Shown here piece after piece: positions 41,149 to 51,199 of a stretch of DNA of 64,000 nt. The notes under the pieces were generated by a model. It worked only from the letters and a program-made list of their open reading frames with translations. It did no database searches and was not told where the DNA came from. This DNA comes from Atrina japonica. Its lineage: Eukaryota; Mollusca; Bivalvia; Pterioida; Pinnidae. The stretch covers positions 788,860 through 852,859 of the forward strand of contig BROG01000293.1 of assembly GCA_030159075.1 (NCBI GenBank), in the 5' to 3' direction. How positions within the stretch are numbered: position 1 is the stretch's first letter; the number at the start of each line of letters is the position of its first letter. The translations under genes and the position numbers were made by a program.

Positions 41149-42048
41149 AATCAGCCAGCATAGCTAAGGGAATACCAAGTTGCTTGCTTCTTTTTTTTTG
41201 AATAAATGTATGTCTTCTTCAAACAACCTTACATGCGATAAAATCAACGGAAATCGGTCCCCTGTCGAATAAACATTTAATATCAAAATTATCTGTGAAG
41301 CACCAATAGCAAACATAAAAGTCCTACACGCATCGATTCAGATTTGAATGAAGCTTGCAGAATATGTCACCACATATGCAAATAGTATTGATTTATTCTA
41401 CATTTTCAATTGTGATTCAAATGGGAACGCATAAACATTTTTCCTGCTAAAGTAGAAACAAAATTTGAGTGTTAAAAAATTAGCATATATATCATTATTA
41501 TCTTATAAACACTTTTATACCAATTGAAATTGACATTTCAGTACAGATAGGCAAGTGTTGTAATAAAAAGTACATTTGATGTGGAAATTCATTTTGTAGA
41601 AAATGATCCAGAAACAATTCCTTAAAATGTTTTGCAGCTATTGTGGCTAACCTTTTTAGAGGGCGTGGATATGGACAGTCAATGTATTAAATATAATAAA
41701 TGGGCAACACATTTTTAAGTTCACAGCAAACCATTTGTTATAACATACAATACTAATTTCTAAATACTTTCATGGTCTGGGGCGAGATGAAAATCACATT
41801 AAAACTAACAATGGGTGTTATGGTACCAAGCCATATAAAAGTTAATCGTGTGATTTTAACTTCTGAAATTCTCTTTTTGTTTGATAACAAAAATTGCATA
41901 GCAATAGTAACATTACTTGGCAACACAATTTTTGTTATCTAGATCTATTGTAACAAAAAATTTCTATGTAGAGATGAAAACAAATAAATACATGTAGTAA
42001 AATCAAAGTCATTGTAAATAAAGCAGGATTTCAAGAGGGTTCAATATA

Positions 42049-42266
42049 CTGTATGTGTATTTTAATTAGCGCACTCATATTTTAGCGCTCTCAGGGGTAT
42101 AGACCTATTAGCGCAATCTTGAATTCGCGGAATTAGTTTCATTGGATTTGTCGTCTATACAGAATGACAGGATGGAGAAATTTTAGTGCTGCTCTTGAAT
42201 TAGCGCAACGACTTGAGCGCGAACGGCGCTAATATTAGAATACCGCTAAAATAAGTACACATACAG
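42049..42266. mobile_element. 218-bp MITE with TA target duplication
   Basis: Ends CTGTATGTGTA and TACACATACAG are inverted and flanked by TA on both sides, as in Tc1/mariner-type MITEs. The interior repeats GCGCTAA/TTAGCGC wording. Non-coding. Confidence 0.7.
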
Positions 42267-42269
42267 TAA

Positions 42270-43500
42270 GTAGTTCGACTGCACACAACTGCCTTTAGCT
42301 TTTTTTGTGCAACAGAACTAACTATGTTACCGAGGTAGATTCCCCCAGAAATGACTTAACTATACCACATACATGACTTAGTTCAATTTCACTGCAGATA
42401 CACCATCTTTCTAATATATTTAGCGAGTTTAAATGCATAACCATAATAAATGAATTATCATGTATGCACACGTGCAGTTGTGTTGACAAGGAAAGCAATA
42501 CAATTAAACAATAACGGTACATGGATTTTAAGAGTGATCACATACTAGCATATTTAAGAGACCTAAGCATCCAAAAATGCGCATCAGTTGAGACAGCTTA
42601 TAGTAATGCATTCAAGTTTGTCAAGTATTAAACTGGGTCAGGTTTCATTTTCCGTCTTAAATGGCGCCTGTGCATTGGTCGCACACACTGGGTTTATATT
42701 GTGTTGAAGATTACAGTATATTATCTGTATTTGTCTTTAAAAAGTGAATCATGATACGTCATGCATACAAATACCGCAGCACATTTAGATGATTATACCT
42801 ATCTTCATTACTAAAATATAGGAAAATTCTAAAGCTTTTGAGCGATTTTAGGTAAGCATATATTGTCTATTCCGAATAGCTTTGGACACAATATTTGGAA
42901 TGACAGTGTTCGGATGGTAGAATATTTTTGCTTGAACGGAATAAGCATACATATAGGTTATATGCCACTATGTGTATTTTATAAAACCCATATATTTCGT
43001 AGATCACTACCAATTATTTAACTAATCACGTTAAACTGGGAATCAATTAAATGAGATTTGCAAATCAGTGTTATGTTTTGGTGTATTTCATATCAAACAA
43101 GTCATGCCATTTATCCCTTTAAATTATTATAGACAAACACTATGTGACATTGGCTTAGGTTGAGTTGACAAGTACCGGTCAGAATACAAGGTGTGCTATA
43201 GCAATAACGTTCACTATTGTAAAAATATTACAATGGTGGTTATATTTGGTGATAAGAAGGCGATGATATGTTCTATCTATAGTCAGAATATAACTATCTT
43301 CATTGTTGGGGTCAAGAACATATGCACATTTCAGAAATAGTCTCTTTATATCTCTAAAGTTAGCAATATCGTGTTAAGACTTGGACTATTGGAAGATAAT
43401 GAGACTTGTATATACATAGAGTCAAGGTTATAATGTAAATGTCAAGGTTAAAACAGTTTTGAAAAAAAAGTTCTTTATACAAAAAAGTTCTTTATATAAA
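42270..43500. other. No gene recognised
   Basis: AT-rich, nothing supported. Confidence 0.4.
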
Positions 43501-43503
43501 AAG

Positions 43504-43735
43504 GAAGCCCAGCAGTCAATAACAAATATGGCCTCGAGATGTCAGTTTTAGCCCCTTTGTCCCCTTCATGTGGGTTTAGGGAATATGTGGCATAGTGCAT
43601 GTGAGAGGTCATCCCAACCTCTACCTCCAATACCTTGGGCTTGGCTCAGAAATTCCCAGGAAGCCCAGCAGTCAATAAGACTGGCCCCGATATGTCAGTT
43701 GTAGCCCCTTTGTCCCCTTCCTGAGGGTCTAGGGC
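43504..43735. repeat. ~150-160-bp tandem repeat, left part
   Basis: About one and a half units starting AAGCCCAGCAGTCAATAA and containing GCCCCTTTGTCCCCTTC. The array continues at 54391 on the other side of element 1, so element 1 interrupted it. Confidence 0.9.
43730..43735. other. Target-site duplication of element 1, left (TAGGGC)
   Basis: Identical to 54385-54390. A sister unit of the host tandem repeat near 54540 reads GTCTAGGGCATAGTGC, which is the uninterrupted version of this site. Confidence 0.92.
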
Positions 43736-43745
43736 AGTAGTTATA

Positions 43746-43869
43746 GGCAGCTCCCTGGCGCGCATTTGAATTTTCGCCGCTAGGGGGCGCCACCAGTGGC
43801 GCTGTTTGATGACGTCATCAGAATGCTGGCTTCTGATTGGTCAATTCAAATGCGCGCCATGGAGCTGCC
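43746..43869. repeat. Terminal hairpin, left end of element 1
   Basis: A 27-nt arm at 43746-43772 pairs with 43843-43869 with one mismatch. The enclosed loop has two further palindromes: GCGCCACCAGTGGCGC (43787-43802) and GATGACGTCATC (43808-43819). The geometry is a stem carrying small internal hairpins, similar in form to T-shaped parvoviral termini, though no sequence relation is claimed. Confidence 0.85.
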
Positions 43870-44376
43870 TGTGACGTCATAAGCGGAAGTGCGTCATACC
43901 GGAAGTGAGGTCATACCGGAAGTGCGTCATACCGGAAGTGAGGTCATGTTGTCATGGCAATAAGGAGAAAGAGCCAATCGTCGAGCTTGGAGGCGTGTCT
44001 ATGAGCGGAAGTGGAAGGTTGTGGGGGCGGCCATTTTGGTTAAGGAGCCAATGAGAGCCTTCGTTACAAGAGGTTGGGGTCACGAGAAGTCACAAGAGGT
44101 CACATGAGTTCACGAGAAGTCAACGGGAACGGAGAGAGAAGAAGTTGGGTTTTTTCCAGTTTTGAGCTGAGAGTGAATCTATTTTTAGAACCGAAACTTT
44201 GGGTTTTTCCAGTTTTGAGCTGAGAGTGAATCTATTTTTAGAACCGAAACTTTGGGTTTTTCCAGGTTTGTGAAACTAGTAGTTGGTGGCGCCACCGTCG
44301 TTAAGAGTGTGCGAGTGCGCATGCGCGAGAAGCGGTAGGTCAAGCTCGACTCAAGCTTGTACTAAGACTTGTAGAG

Positions 44377-44565
44377 TATGTACAAAGGGAGATTACTCTG
44401 TATAGAATCTATAGGTGGAACAAAGGGAGATCACTCTGTATAGACTTTACAGGTGAAACAAAGGGAGATTACTCTGTATAGACTGTATGAGTAGGACTAA
44501 AGGGAGATCACTCTGTATAGCCTGTATGTTGAAACAAAGGGAGATTACTCTGTATAGACTATAGG
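44377..44565. repeat. ~50-bp tandem repeat in left TIR
   Basis: Five units of AAAGGGAGATTACTCTGTAT-type wording; the mirrored array lies at about 53360-53600. Confidence 0.85.
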
Positions 44566-45460
44566 TGTGGAACAAAAGGGGTGATGACTCTATATGGATG
44601 TAGGCATTAAACCAGAGGGGTGGGTGGGTAGCGAAACAGGAAGGATAGGAAGGGTAGCCATCTTGGGTATGGAATCATGGGATATCTAGTTTTCCAGGGA
44701 CTGACTAATCTCACGACAGGAGTGAGAACCATAGAACATGAAAGTGTGCAACGTACTCAAAGTTTGTCAAAGTGATCAAGTGTGTACCGTTCTCATGTTT
44801 CAAAGTTTGCAACGTGTGCAACGTTCTAAGTTATGAAGTCTCAAAGTGACACAAGTGACAAAGTGACACAAGTAGTTTGTGTCGTTCTCAAAGTTTGCAA
44901 CGTGTGTACCGTTCTCAAAGTTTGCAGCATGTGCAACGTTCTTAGTTATGAAGTCTCAACGTGACACAAGTGACAAAGTGACACAAGTAGTAAAAGTGTA
45001 AAGTATGAAGTTGTTCACTTACATCGTTTTCAACAAGTTTTTATATTTCTTGTACTACTGTATATAAAATAAAAAATTAAACACTCACCCAGAGAGAGTT
45101 TTTCTGACGATGTTGACTCTTCGAGCTTCGGCTGCCAAATGAGCTCTCAGTAGTCTAACTGAAGTTATTCTCAAGTGTTTAATGTTACTATTTTTAGAAT
45201 TGCCTCGTTTTGAATTTTTGTCCTTCTAACTGAACTTTTTCTCAAGTGTTTAATGTTACTATTTTTAGAATTGCCTCGTTTTGAATTTTTGTCCTTCTAA
45301 CTGAACTTTTTCTCAAGTGTTTAATGTTACTATTTTTAGAATTGATTTCTATCTCATCAAGTAAAAAAGAATTAACTTACTACTAGACTTACCACTATAG
45401 TATAACACAACACAAAAACTGCATCGTTTCAGATAAGGTTTCTTTTCGTGTAAGTTAGGT

Positions 45461-45476
45461 GGCCCTGAAAAGGGCC
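45461..45476 (-). terminator. Histone-type 3' stem-loop, gene A left copy
   Basis: Minus strand GGCCCTTTTCAGGGCC, followed by ACCTAAC and then AAAAGAAACC: a six-pair stem, four-base loop and purine-rich downstream element, as in replication-dependent histone mRNAs. Confidence 0.85.
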
Positions 45477-45568
45477 GTTTGTTTTAGGGATGTTAAATCC
45501 CTGTGTCTTATTGACAGCAGCAGCAGCAAACTATCTTCCGTCTTCTGGCTGTTGCTGCTGCACGGGTC

Positions 45569-45703
45569 TCAGCGACTTGACACCATTTTTCGAGCCCTGC
45601 CTTCTGCCTCTCGAAAATATTCCCATTCATCTGACGCCGTCTTCAATTTGTCCAAAATGTATTTGGGCTTACTTGCCCAAAACACCGTGCTATCAAGAAA
45701 CAT
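45569..45703 (-). pseudogene. Gene A, left copy (decayed small protein)
   Basis: The frame starting ATG at 45703 reads MFLDSTVFWASKPKYILDKL and stops after 44 codons. The first ~26 residues match the copy in element 2 (58292), where the conserved stretch is MFLDSTVFWASKP. Downstream the copies diverge: here a CAG/CTG-rich patch replaces the C-terminal region, and the 5' leader has a frameshift relative to the element 2 copy. The TATA box is at 45793-45801 and the histone-type hairpin at 45461-45476. Function unknown. The hydrophobic-aromatic FW motif and charged helix suggest a small binding protein, but this is speculative. Confidence 0.55.
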
Positions 45704-45792
45704 TGCCTTGTTTGGTTTTTCTTCATCTCTTCAATGCAATCACTTATAGGGTAGACCATAGTCAAAGTGCAGTAAAATGAGACGCGCACGGC

Positions 45793-45955
45793 TTTTTATA
45801 TGAGCAGTATAGTGCACGCGACGTACTCCGTCTCGTCAACTTTGACATTTTTGATGATTGGTCTATGTATCGTTGGCAACGTGATTCCACCAATGAAAAC
45901 GTCAAGAGTGATAGACGCCTAGGAGAAATCAGTCTAAGAGTGATAAAAATAAAAA
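45793..45955. promoter_or_regulatory. Divergent A/B promoter of element 1
   Basis: Between genes A (minus) and B (plus). On the minus strand there is a CCAAT box (45857-45861) and TATAAAAAG (45793-45801) preceded by GCGTGCACTATACTGCTCA; on the plus strand there is CCAAT at 45890-45894. The same arrangement, with strong similarity, occurs between A and B in element 2 (58071-58291). CCAAT plus TATA is also typical of histone promoters. Confidence 0.7.
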
Positions 45956-46207
45956 ATGTCAAACATGGCTTATACTATGGAGTACACTATGGAACAAGAA
46001 ATCGAACCTGTTCTAATCGAACCTGTATATGATACTAGGCAGATTATTCGTGATACTAAAGATAAGTTACGAAAGATTGATCTGAACTTTCATCAGGGAA
46101 AAGAAGATGTTCGCCTGAGACGATTTGTACTTCTCAATTCTGTTTTACGGTTTGGTAGAGAAGAGAGAAAACGTAAGCAGATGGATGAGAAGTGTTTTGC
46201 CGTTTAA
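45956..46207 (+). CDS. Gene B, small basic protein of element 1
   Basis: 83 residues from the first ATG: a repeated MAYTMEYTMEQE start, an acidic N-terminal third, then a basic, helix-prone region ending in LRFGREERKRKQMDEKC. The copy in element 2 (58070-57819) is about 75% identical, which supports coding over its length, but it ends differently because of a one-base length difference in a T run near 46197. In the other frame both copies continue to a Lys/Arg-rich, Cys-containing tail resembling that of gene D. Either this copy or that one has a frameshift near the end. A histone-type hairpin follows 46 nt after the stop. No known domain is recognised; DNA or protein binding is a guess from charge. 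Confidence 0.7.
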   Translation: MSNMAYTMEYTMEQEIEPVLIEPVYDTRQIIRDTKDKLRKIDLNFHQGKEDVRLRRFVLLNSVLRFGREERKRKQMDEKCFAV

Positions 46208-46252
46208 AAAGAGATTCTGTACATGAATCATGGCAGATATGCCAAAAACAAC

Positions 46253-46268
46253 GGTCCTTTTCAGGACC
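46253..46268 (+). terminator. Histone-type 3' stem-loop, gene B
   Basis: GGTCCTTTTCAGGACC, a compensated C:G to T:A variant of the gene A hairpin, followed by ACTTAT and GAGAAGAAACC. Confidence 0.85.
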
Positions 46269-46319
46269 ACTTATATCTTACGAGAAGAAACCTTAAACTG
46301 AATGTGCAGTGTATATAAT

Positions 46320-46405
46320 AAAATGAGTTATAGGGTTTATGAGACAATTAAATGAGTTATAGGGTTTATAACACAATAAAATGAGTAACAGGGTTTATGT
46401 TTTAT
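46320..46405. repeat. ~35-bp direct repeats
   Basis: Three units of AAATGAGTTATAGGGTTTAT-type wording between the convergent 3' ends of B and D. Confidence 0.8.
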
Positions 46406-46467
46406 ACAGTAGTAGTAGATGTAACATATCTCAATACAGTTTAGATTACTTTTCTAATGAGTTGGGT

Positions 46468-46483
46468 GGCCCTGAAAAGGGCC
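46468..46483 (-). terminator. Histone-type 3' stem-loop, gene D
   Basis: Minus strand GGCCCTTTTCAGGGCC with ACCCAAC after it, only 13 nt beyond the gene D stop. The downstream purine block is AGAAAAGTAATC, as in the element 2 copy of D. Confidence 0.87.
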
Positions 46484-46496
46484 GTTAGTTAGGTTA

Positions 46497-46787
46497 CTAA
46501 TATTGACAGTAACATCTTCTCTTTTTCAGAGGTAAACGGCGTTCTGCTTCCAGTAGATCATTTGTCTTTCTCTTGATCGTCATGATGATCGGTATCTGTA
46601 GTTGACGAAAACTAGCTCTAATCTGTTTTCTAGTAGAAACATACTGAGCTGACAAATACTCTAAGCCCTGTCGGTACTGCCTGTTGAGTTGATCTCCGAC
46701 TTTCTGCGAGGTTTGCTGATGTTTCAGTTGCCTCCATCTCAGATTCAGTTTCGTCAGTAGACTCTGATAGTAACGATTACACTTCAT
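46497..46787 (-). CDS. Gene D, Arg/Lys/Gln-rich 96-residue protein of element 1
   Basis: First ATG at 46787; the frame is open upstream to 46856 but without an ATG. The protein is strongly basic and predicted largely helical, with many Q, R and K. It ends with a block of about 50 residues (SAQYVSTRKQIRASFRQL onward) that finishes LPLKKRRCYCQY. This C-terminal block recurs almost unchanged in element 2 (about 57436-57593), and most of the base changes between them are silent or conservative, evidence for past selection. No database family is recognised; it is not a core histone. A small nucleic-acid-condensing role is inference from composition and the histone-like 3' end. Confidence 0.75.
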   Translation of the reverse strand: MKCNRYYQSLLTKLNLRWRQLKHQQTSQKVGDQLNRQYRQGLEYLSAQYVSTRKQIRASFRQLQIPIIMTIKRKTNDLLEAERRLPLKKRRCYCQY

Positions 46788-46921
46788 GGTACGCCACTTG
46801 GTCTTCTGTTGTAACAGAATAATTTTTGTAAATAGCTTCTGTATAGATACTCTCAATTTTGGTTTTTGTTTTTCACTAAGCGATGTTCAACAAGAAGGAG
46901 AAGAAGAAACGCTCACGCGAC

Positions 46922-46935
46922 GTGTGACGTCACAC
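46922..46935. promoter_or_regulatory. CRE-like palindrome in the D/C intergenic region
   Basis: GTGTGACGTCACAC, a perfect 14-bp palindrome with the ATF/CREB core TGACGTCA. It lies between the divergent starts of D (46787) and C (46977). The same core occurs in the terminal hairpins. Confidence 0.6.
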
Positions 46936-46976
46936 CCTGCCGAGTATGTCTCAGAGTCTATAGTCATTGTTTGATC

Positions 46977-47177
46977 ATGGCTGACTGTGTAACCATGTGG
47001 GGCGAAGTACAAGACAAAGAAGAATGGCTTATATGTGCCGATACAGTCGGAAGAAAGGTGGGCTGGTTATCGAATATCGACGAATGGATTGAGCTCGTGA
47101 AGCTTGAAAAAGAAAAAGAGAAAGACGGCAAAGAAAACGGACAAAATGCTTTTTATGCCATGGCATATAAAGCCTAA
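46977..47177 (+). CDS. Gene C, 66-residue charged protein of element 1
   Basis: ATG at 46977. The first ~40 residues carry five tryptophans in short motifs (TMWGEV, EEWLIC, GWLSNIDEWI). A long charged stretch rich in K and E follows, and the end is NAFYAMAYKA. No homologue in element 2 and no family recognised. It is divergent from gene D across a 189-bp region with a CRE-like palindrome. The histone-type hairpin begins 13 nt after the stop, the same tight spacing as gene D, which supports the frame and its end. Confidence 0.68.
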   Translation: MADCVTMWGEVQDKEEWLICADTVGRKVGWLSNIDEWIELVKLEKEKEKDGKENGQNAFYAMAYKA

Positions 47178-47190
47178 AAACACAAAAAAC

Positions 47191-47206
47191 GGCCCTTTTC
47201 AGGGCC
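47191..47206 (+). terminator. Histone-type 3' stem-loop, gene C
   Basis: GGCCCTTTTCAGGGCC, then ACCTAAC and CGAAAAGAAACC. Confidence 0.87.
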
Positions 47207-47577
47207 ACCTAACTTTTACGAAAAGAAACCTATGACTGATTAGAGCAGTAATAAAACATAGATCCTTTGTATACCCTTATTCTGTATCTCTTTCTCTGTA
47301 TCTCACTCTAAGTGTTACACTTTTACTCTTGATCTCCTTCTACTCATAGTTTTTTTTTTTACATTAGATCACTCCTTTATGTCTACCTTGTAGATACTAG
47401 AGCAAAACTCTAAGTGTACTCTTAGTGTACACCTTATACCCAGTAGGTTTAAACTCTAAGTGTACTCTAAACGTGTACACCTTTTAGTCATAAATACACA
47501 AACACCAGATCAAATTTTAATAAGTTTAATGCCCCGCTAAAAAAACGTTTTAGATAGTCGACAGAGGATTAGGGCCG

Positions 47578-47842
47578 TCCCTCTGTGACTATGTACAATA
47601 CATGAACTATAAGAACAATAACTATCAGAACATTAACTATGAGAACACTGATTCACTTTCTGTGACTAAGACATAAGCATGAACTATGAGAACATTAACT
47701 ATCAGAACATTCACTTTGAGAACACTGATTACCTTTCTGTGACTATGTACAATACATAAGCATGAACTATGAAAACATTAACTATCAGAACATTAACTTT
47801 GAGAACACTGAATCACTTTCTGTGACTATGTACAATAATTAA
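47578..47842. repeat. ~95-bp tandem repeat, three units
   Basis: Units contain TTTCTGTGACTATGTACAAT and GAACATTAACTATCAGAACA; downstream of gene E on its strand. Confidence 0.85.
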
Positions 47843-47887
47843 ACTTAAAAACGTTCATCACAATGAATACATCAACAAAACTTTAAG

Positions 47888-48247
47888 TCACTTTGTCTCA
47901 CTACTACGGTTGTACTTGTCCATACAAGACCAATGTCCAATGGACCAATGCCAAGCTTCACCACAAATTATACAAAGCTGAGACTGTGGCCTAGGCTTAC
48001 ATTCGTACCCCATATACGATGTTCTGACTCCTGGCAGTACTTTTTCCCTCAATTCTTTCAGAGTAGCTGTAATAGTCGTGAGTTCTTCTCTCATTTTCTG
48101 TAATTTGGATAGCAAGTTTTCTTGTTTTTCTTGCAACTGGTCTAACGTTTTGAGAACTTCATCAAACTCATCATAAGCTCCTTCTATGTAAGGTGTAATA
48201 TTAGGTGAAAAATTTGGGTGCGTCTGTGACAAGCCTGGATAACTCAT
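47888..48247 (-). CDS. Gene E, coiled-coil protein with C-terminal Cys/His cluster
   Basis: 119 residues from the first ATG (48247); the frame is open to 48289 without another ATG. The N-terminus is polar and proline-containing (SYPGLSQTHPNFSPNI). It is followed by a clear heptad-rich coiled coil of about 50 residues (DEFDEVLKTLDQLQEKQENL onward). The C-terminus holds a zinc-binding-like cluster, CIICGEAWHWSIGHWSC (C-x2-C-x9-H-x2-C), with a further upstream Cys. A TATA box (CTATAAAG, 48294-48301) lies about 50 bp upstream. Unlike the other genes, I see no histone-type hairpin after its stop. No homologue in element 2. Oligomerising nucleic-acid or protein binder is inferred; the family is not recognised. 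Confidence 0.72.
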   Translation of the reverse strand: MSYPGLSQTHPNFSPNITPYIEGAYDEFDEVLKTLDQLQEKQENLLSKLQKMREELTTITATLKELREKVLPGVRTSYMGYECKPRPQSQLCIICGEAWHWSIGHWSCMDKYNRSSETK

Positions 48248-48303
48248 GTTGATGACTGATTCAAATGATGTTTGGTCACTGCACTTCACTTTACTTTATA
48301 GCC

Positions 48304-48339
48304 GTTCTTCTTCTTCTTCTTCTTCTTCTTCTTCTTCTA
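48304..48339. repeat. (CTT)n microsatellite
   Basis: About 12 CTT units just upstream of the gene E TATA box. Confidence 0.95.
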
Positions 48340-48429
48340 TATTTAGACTCGTTCCCGTCAGTCACTTTGATGTTCCCAGAAGGGAGGCTCCACATCGGTA
48401 CGTCTACATGATGACCAAAAGATGACTTT

Positions 48430-48492
48430 GAAAAGTTTGTCGAAGTGATCAAGTATGTACCGTTCTCATGTTTCATAGTTTGCCAAAGTGAT

Positions 48493-48549
<57 letters not shown>

Positions 48550-48621
48550 CGTTCTCATTGTTTGTCAAAGTGATCAAGTATGTACCGTTCTCATGTTTCA
48601 AAGTTTGCCAAAGTGTGTGTG

Positions 48622-48655
<34 letters not shown>

Positions 48656-48775
48656 GTTTGTTTCGTTCTCAATGTTTGTCAAAGTGATCAAGTATGTACC
48701 GTTCTCATGTTTCAAAGTTTGCTAAAGTGATCAAGTGTTTGTGCCGTTCTCAAAGTTTGCAACGTGTGCGACGTT
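48430..48775. repeat. TIR-related repeats with (GT)n expansions
   Basis: Several copies of the TGATCAAGTNTGTACCGTTC unit that also forms part of both TIRs, two of them expanded by GT microsatellites (48497-48548 and 48614-48662). The open frames here are repeat artefacts. Confidence 0.85.
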
Positions 48776-48795
48776 CTAAGTTATGATGTCTCAAA

Positions 48796-49040
48796 GTGAC
48801 ACAAGTAACACAAGTAACACAAGTAACACAAGTGACACACGTAACACAAGTGGTACTAGTAACACAAGTAACACAAGTAACACAAGTGGGACAAGTAACA
48901 CAAGTGGTACTAGTAACACAAGTAACACACGTAACACAAATAACACAAGTAACACAAGTGGTACAAGTGATACAAGTAACACAAGAGACACAAGTAACAC
49001 AAGTGGCACAAGTGACACAAGTAACACAAGTGACACAAGT
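48796..49040. repeat. 9-bp tandem array (AGTAACACA)
   Basis: About 27 units. In one frame it reads as a Ser-Asn-Thr repeat preceded by an ATG (48783), 124 codons in total. The same frame-preserving wording (GTGACACAAG) occurs in short form in the TIRs, so I treat it as a repeat rather than a gene. Confidence 0.9.
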
Positions 49041-49179
49041 TGTGAAGTATGGAAATGTTCAATGTTCTGGCTTACAGAGTTTCAAAGTTCAATAGGTTCG
49101 ACAAGTTATAGAGCTCATTCCTTTCAGTGTGACAGAAGTCTACGATACCTTATATGATATCCCTGCTAAACATCATTCA

Positions 49180-50300
49180 ATGCAGACTATATCAAAAAGT
49201 TCTCTTTAGTGGGGTTTTAGACTTGAGAAAAAATTAGCTTGTGCTTGTGTATTGTATGTTGGTTATTAAGGTGTATATATAGTATCTACTACGTATCTAC
49301 ACACAGATACAGTGATACAGAGGAATAAAATTATACGACTTATTGGAAGGTATAAAACAGAAGTGTATAACTCAACTCTATGAAAAGGGCGGGATACAGA
49401 GAGTATAAGTAAGGCATACAAAGAGAATAAGTAAGGATGCAGAAAGTAAGGGTACAAAGGGAGTGCGTCTAATGCCGTATAGATAATCTCATACGTATCA
49501 GTAAAGTAAAACGTACTCTCTAGACTATTTCAGAGTTATGAGTGTAAAGTTATACGTGTTTTACTTCATTCTTATGTATTATACAAAGTAACAGTAGGGC
49601 AACACTAATTCTCTGCAGACTATTTCAAAAGCTCTCTTTAGCGGGTATTAGACTTGATGAAACTGACCATGTGTTTGTGTAGTGTAAGTTGGTGATTAAG
49701 ATGTAAACATACAGTATCTAGGATGTATCTACACAGATACGGTGACAAAAAGGATAAAAAATTATACGACTTATTAGAAGGTATAAAACAGACGTCTATA
49801 ACGCAACTCTATCAGACTGGCAGAATATACAAAGAGTATAAGTAAGGCATACAAAGAGAATAAGTAAGGATGCAGAAAGTAAGGGTACAAAGGGAGTACG
49901 TCTTGTAAAAGGTACTGTTTTGCCTGTTTCTCTAGAATGTTACAGAGTTATGAGTGCAAAGTTATACGTGTTTTTACTTCATTCTTATGCATTATACATA
50001 GTAACAGTAAGGCAACACTAATTCTCTGAAGACTATTTCAAAAGCTCTCTTTAGCGGGGTATTAGACTTGATGAAACTGACCTTGTGTTTGTGTATTGTA
50101 AGTTGATCATACAGTATCTAGTATGTATCTTCACAGATACGGTGACAAAGAGGATAAAAAATTATACGACTTATTAGAGGTATAAAACAGAAGTGCATTA
50201 CGCAACTCTATGAGACTGGCAGAATATACAAAGAGTATAAGTAAGGCATACCAAGAGAATAAGTAAGGCATACAGAGATTATAAAGGGAATACGTCTTTT
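49180..50300. repeat. ~420-bp direct repeat, three copies
   Basis: Copies begin at the CTCTTTAGNGGG motif at about 49202, 49631 and 50045. Each includes ACAGATACNGTGACA, TTATACGACTTATT and AAGTAAGGCATACAAAGAG. No supported coding frame. Confidence 0.85.
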
Positions 50301-50560
50301 TATTAGGATGCTGATAAGGAGACTACAGAACTGCTGTTACTATAATCAGTCTTAGGTCCACCGACTTTGTCTCTTTCTTGTTTCCATTTTCAACAACTGG
50401 GCCATACGTCGATGTTGATCTGATTTCCCACATTTCTTACCATTATATATATACCCATTCTTTATTTCTTCTTCTTCTTTTTCTTGTTTATGTGTAAAAT
50501 CAAAGACAAATAATATAAAGAATCAGAACAGGAGTGAAAGAGAAGAAATGTGGGAAACGT

Positions 50561-50561
<1 letters not shown>

Positions 50562-50647
<86 letters not shown>
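50562..50647. repeat. (GA)n microsatellite
   Basis: More than 40 GA units, upstream of gene G. Confidence 0.95.
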
Positions 50648-50650
<3 letters not shown>

Positions 50651-50780
50651 TGGGGAAATGGAGAGAGAAAAAAGGATAAGAGAGAGTAGAAAGATGCCAT
50701 TCAGGGATTATGTGACATGTTTGGTATCTGGGGCTCACATCACAAGAAAACGCAGAGTACACAGCGTAAGTCATAAACTC

Positions 50781-50788
50781 TATATAAG
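50781..50788 (+). promoter_or_regulatory. TATA box of gene G
   Basis: TATATAAG, about 35 bp before the ATG at 50825, with GTAAGTCATAAACTC upstream. It resembles the other element promoters only in having a TATA box. Confidence 0.55.
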
Positions 50789-50824
50789 CTAGTACTGTCT
50801 GAATCTCGGTATTAGTTCATTATC

Positions 50825-51183
50825 ATGGGTAACTCATCCGACATGGAAATGCAACCTGAAGACAGAAACATTCGAATCATTCTTACACGGAGGACACGTA
50901 TTGTAGTAGTGCCACGCAGCCCGATCAATTCTGGTAGGACCCCATCATTACCTACTAGACCATCTTCACCTACTACACAACAACAGGGACCAACTAGACC
51001 TTAGCCTCCACTTTTAACACCTGTACAATACATACTAGCTCAGGAAGCATTAGTCAATATTTGACAACACAAGGCAGAGATAAATCGACTGATGATAGAG
51101 AAAGAATGAGAAGTTCGCCGTTGGCGACGTCTATTCGACAAAATACTAGAGTCTCCCTTATTCAGCTTTTCGGAGCAATCAAC
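50825..51183 (+). pseudogene. Gene G, broken proline/threonine-linker protein
   Basis: The ATG opens 59 codons: an acidic start, a short basic RIILTRRTRIVVVPRSP stretch, then a Pro/Thr/Ser/Gln-rich linker ending at TAG. The same frame continues beyond it through recognisable protein-like sequence (VQYILAQEALVNI, then INRLMIEKE, then RRWRRLFDKILESP) interrupted by two TGA codons, and reaches the hairpin at 51184. The likely original was a protein of about 115-120 residues with a helical, basic C-terminal half. The three stops and the imperfect hairpin suggest a decayed gene. No family recognised. Confidence 0.55.
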
Positions 51184-51199
51184 GGTCCCTTTAAGGGTC
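51184..51199 (+). terminator. Degenerate histone-type 3' stem-loop, gene G
   Basis: GGTCCCTTTAAGGGTC: same length and position, but the stem has one mismatch and G:U pairs. It is followed by ACCCATC and AGAAAAGAAACC, so the downstream element is intact. Confidence 0.7.

Larger units (their letters stand above)
43736..45225 (+). repeat. Left long terminal inverted repeat of element 1
   Basis: Mirrors about 52735-54384. In order it contains the terminal hairpin, tandem CCGGAAGTG/GTCATA units, a doubled block with CTATTTTTAGAACCGAAAC, an array of GGGAGATTACTCTGTATAG units (44377-44560), the TGATCAAGTGTGTACCGTTC repeats and a conserved block ending at 45155. A 70-bp block is tripled just inside, at 45165-45345. 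Confidence 0.88.

Noticed and set aside
43787..43802. CRISPR or attachment-site interpretation of the palindromes in the termini
   Set aside because: They lie at fixed positions in a terminal hairpin of a eukaryotic mobile element; there is no spacer-repeat structure.
45110..45350. Possible U7 snRNA-like gene (AATTTTTGTCC resembles a U7-type Sm site)
   Set aside because: No 5' sequence complementary to the AAAAGAAACC downstream element could be found near it, and the block is a simple triplicated repeat.
48783..49157. 124-codon Ser/Asn/Thr-repeat frame with ATG
   Set aside because: The 9-bp tandem unit forces an open frame on both strands; the same wording is non-coding in the TIRs, and no TATA box or hairpin is associated.
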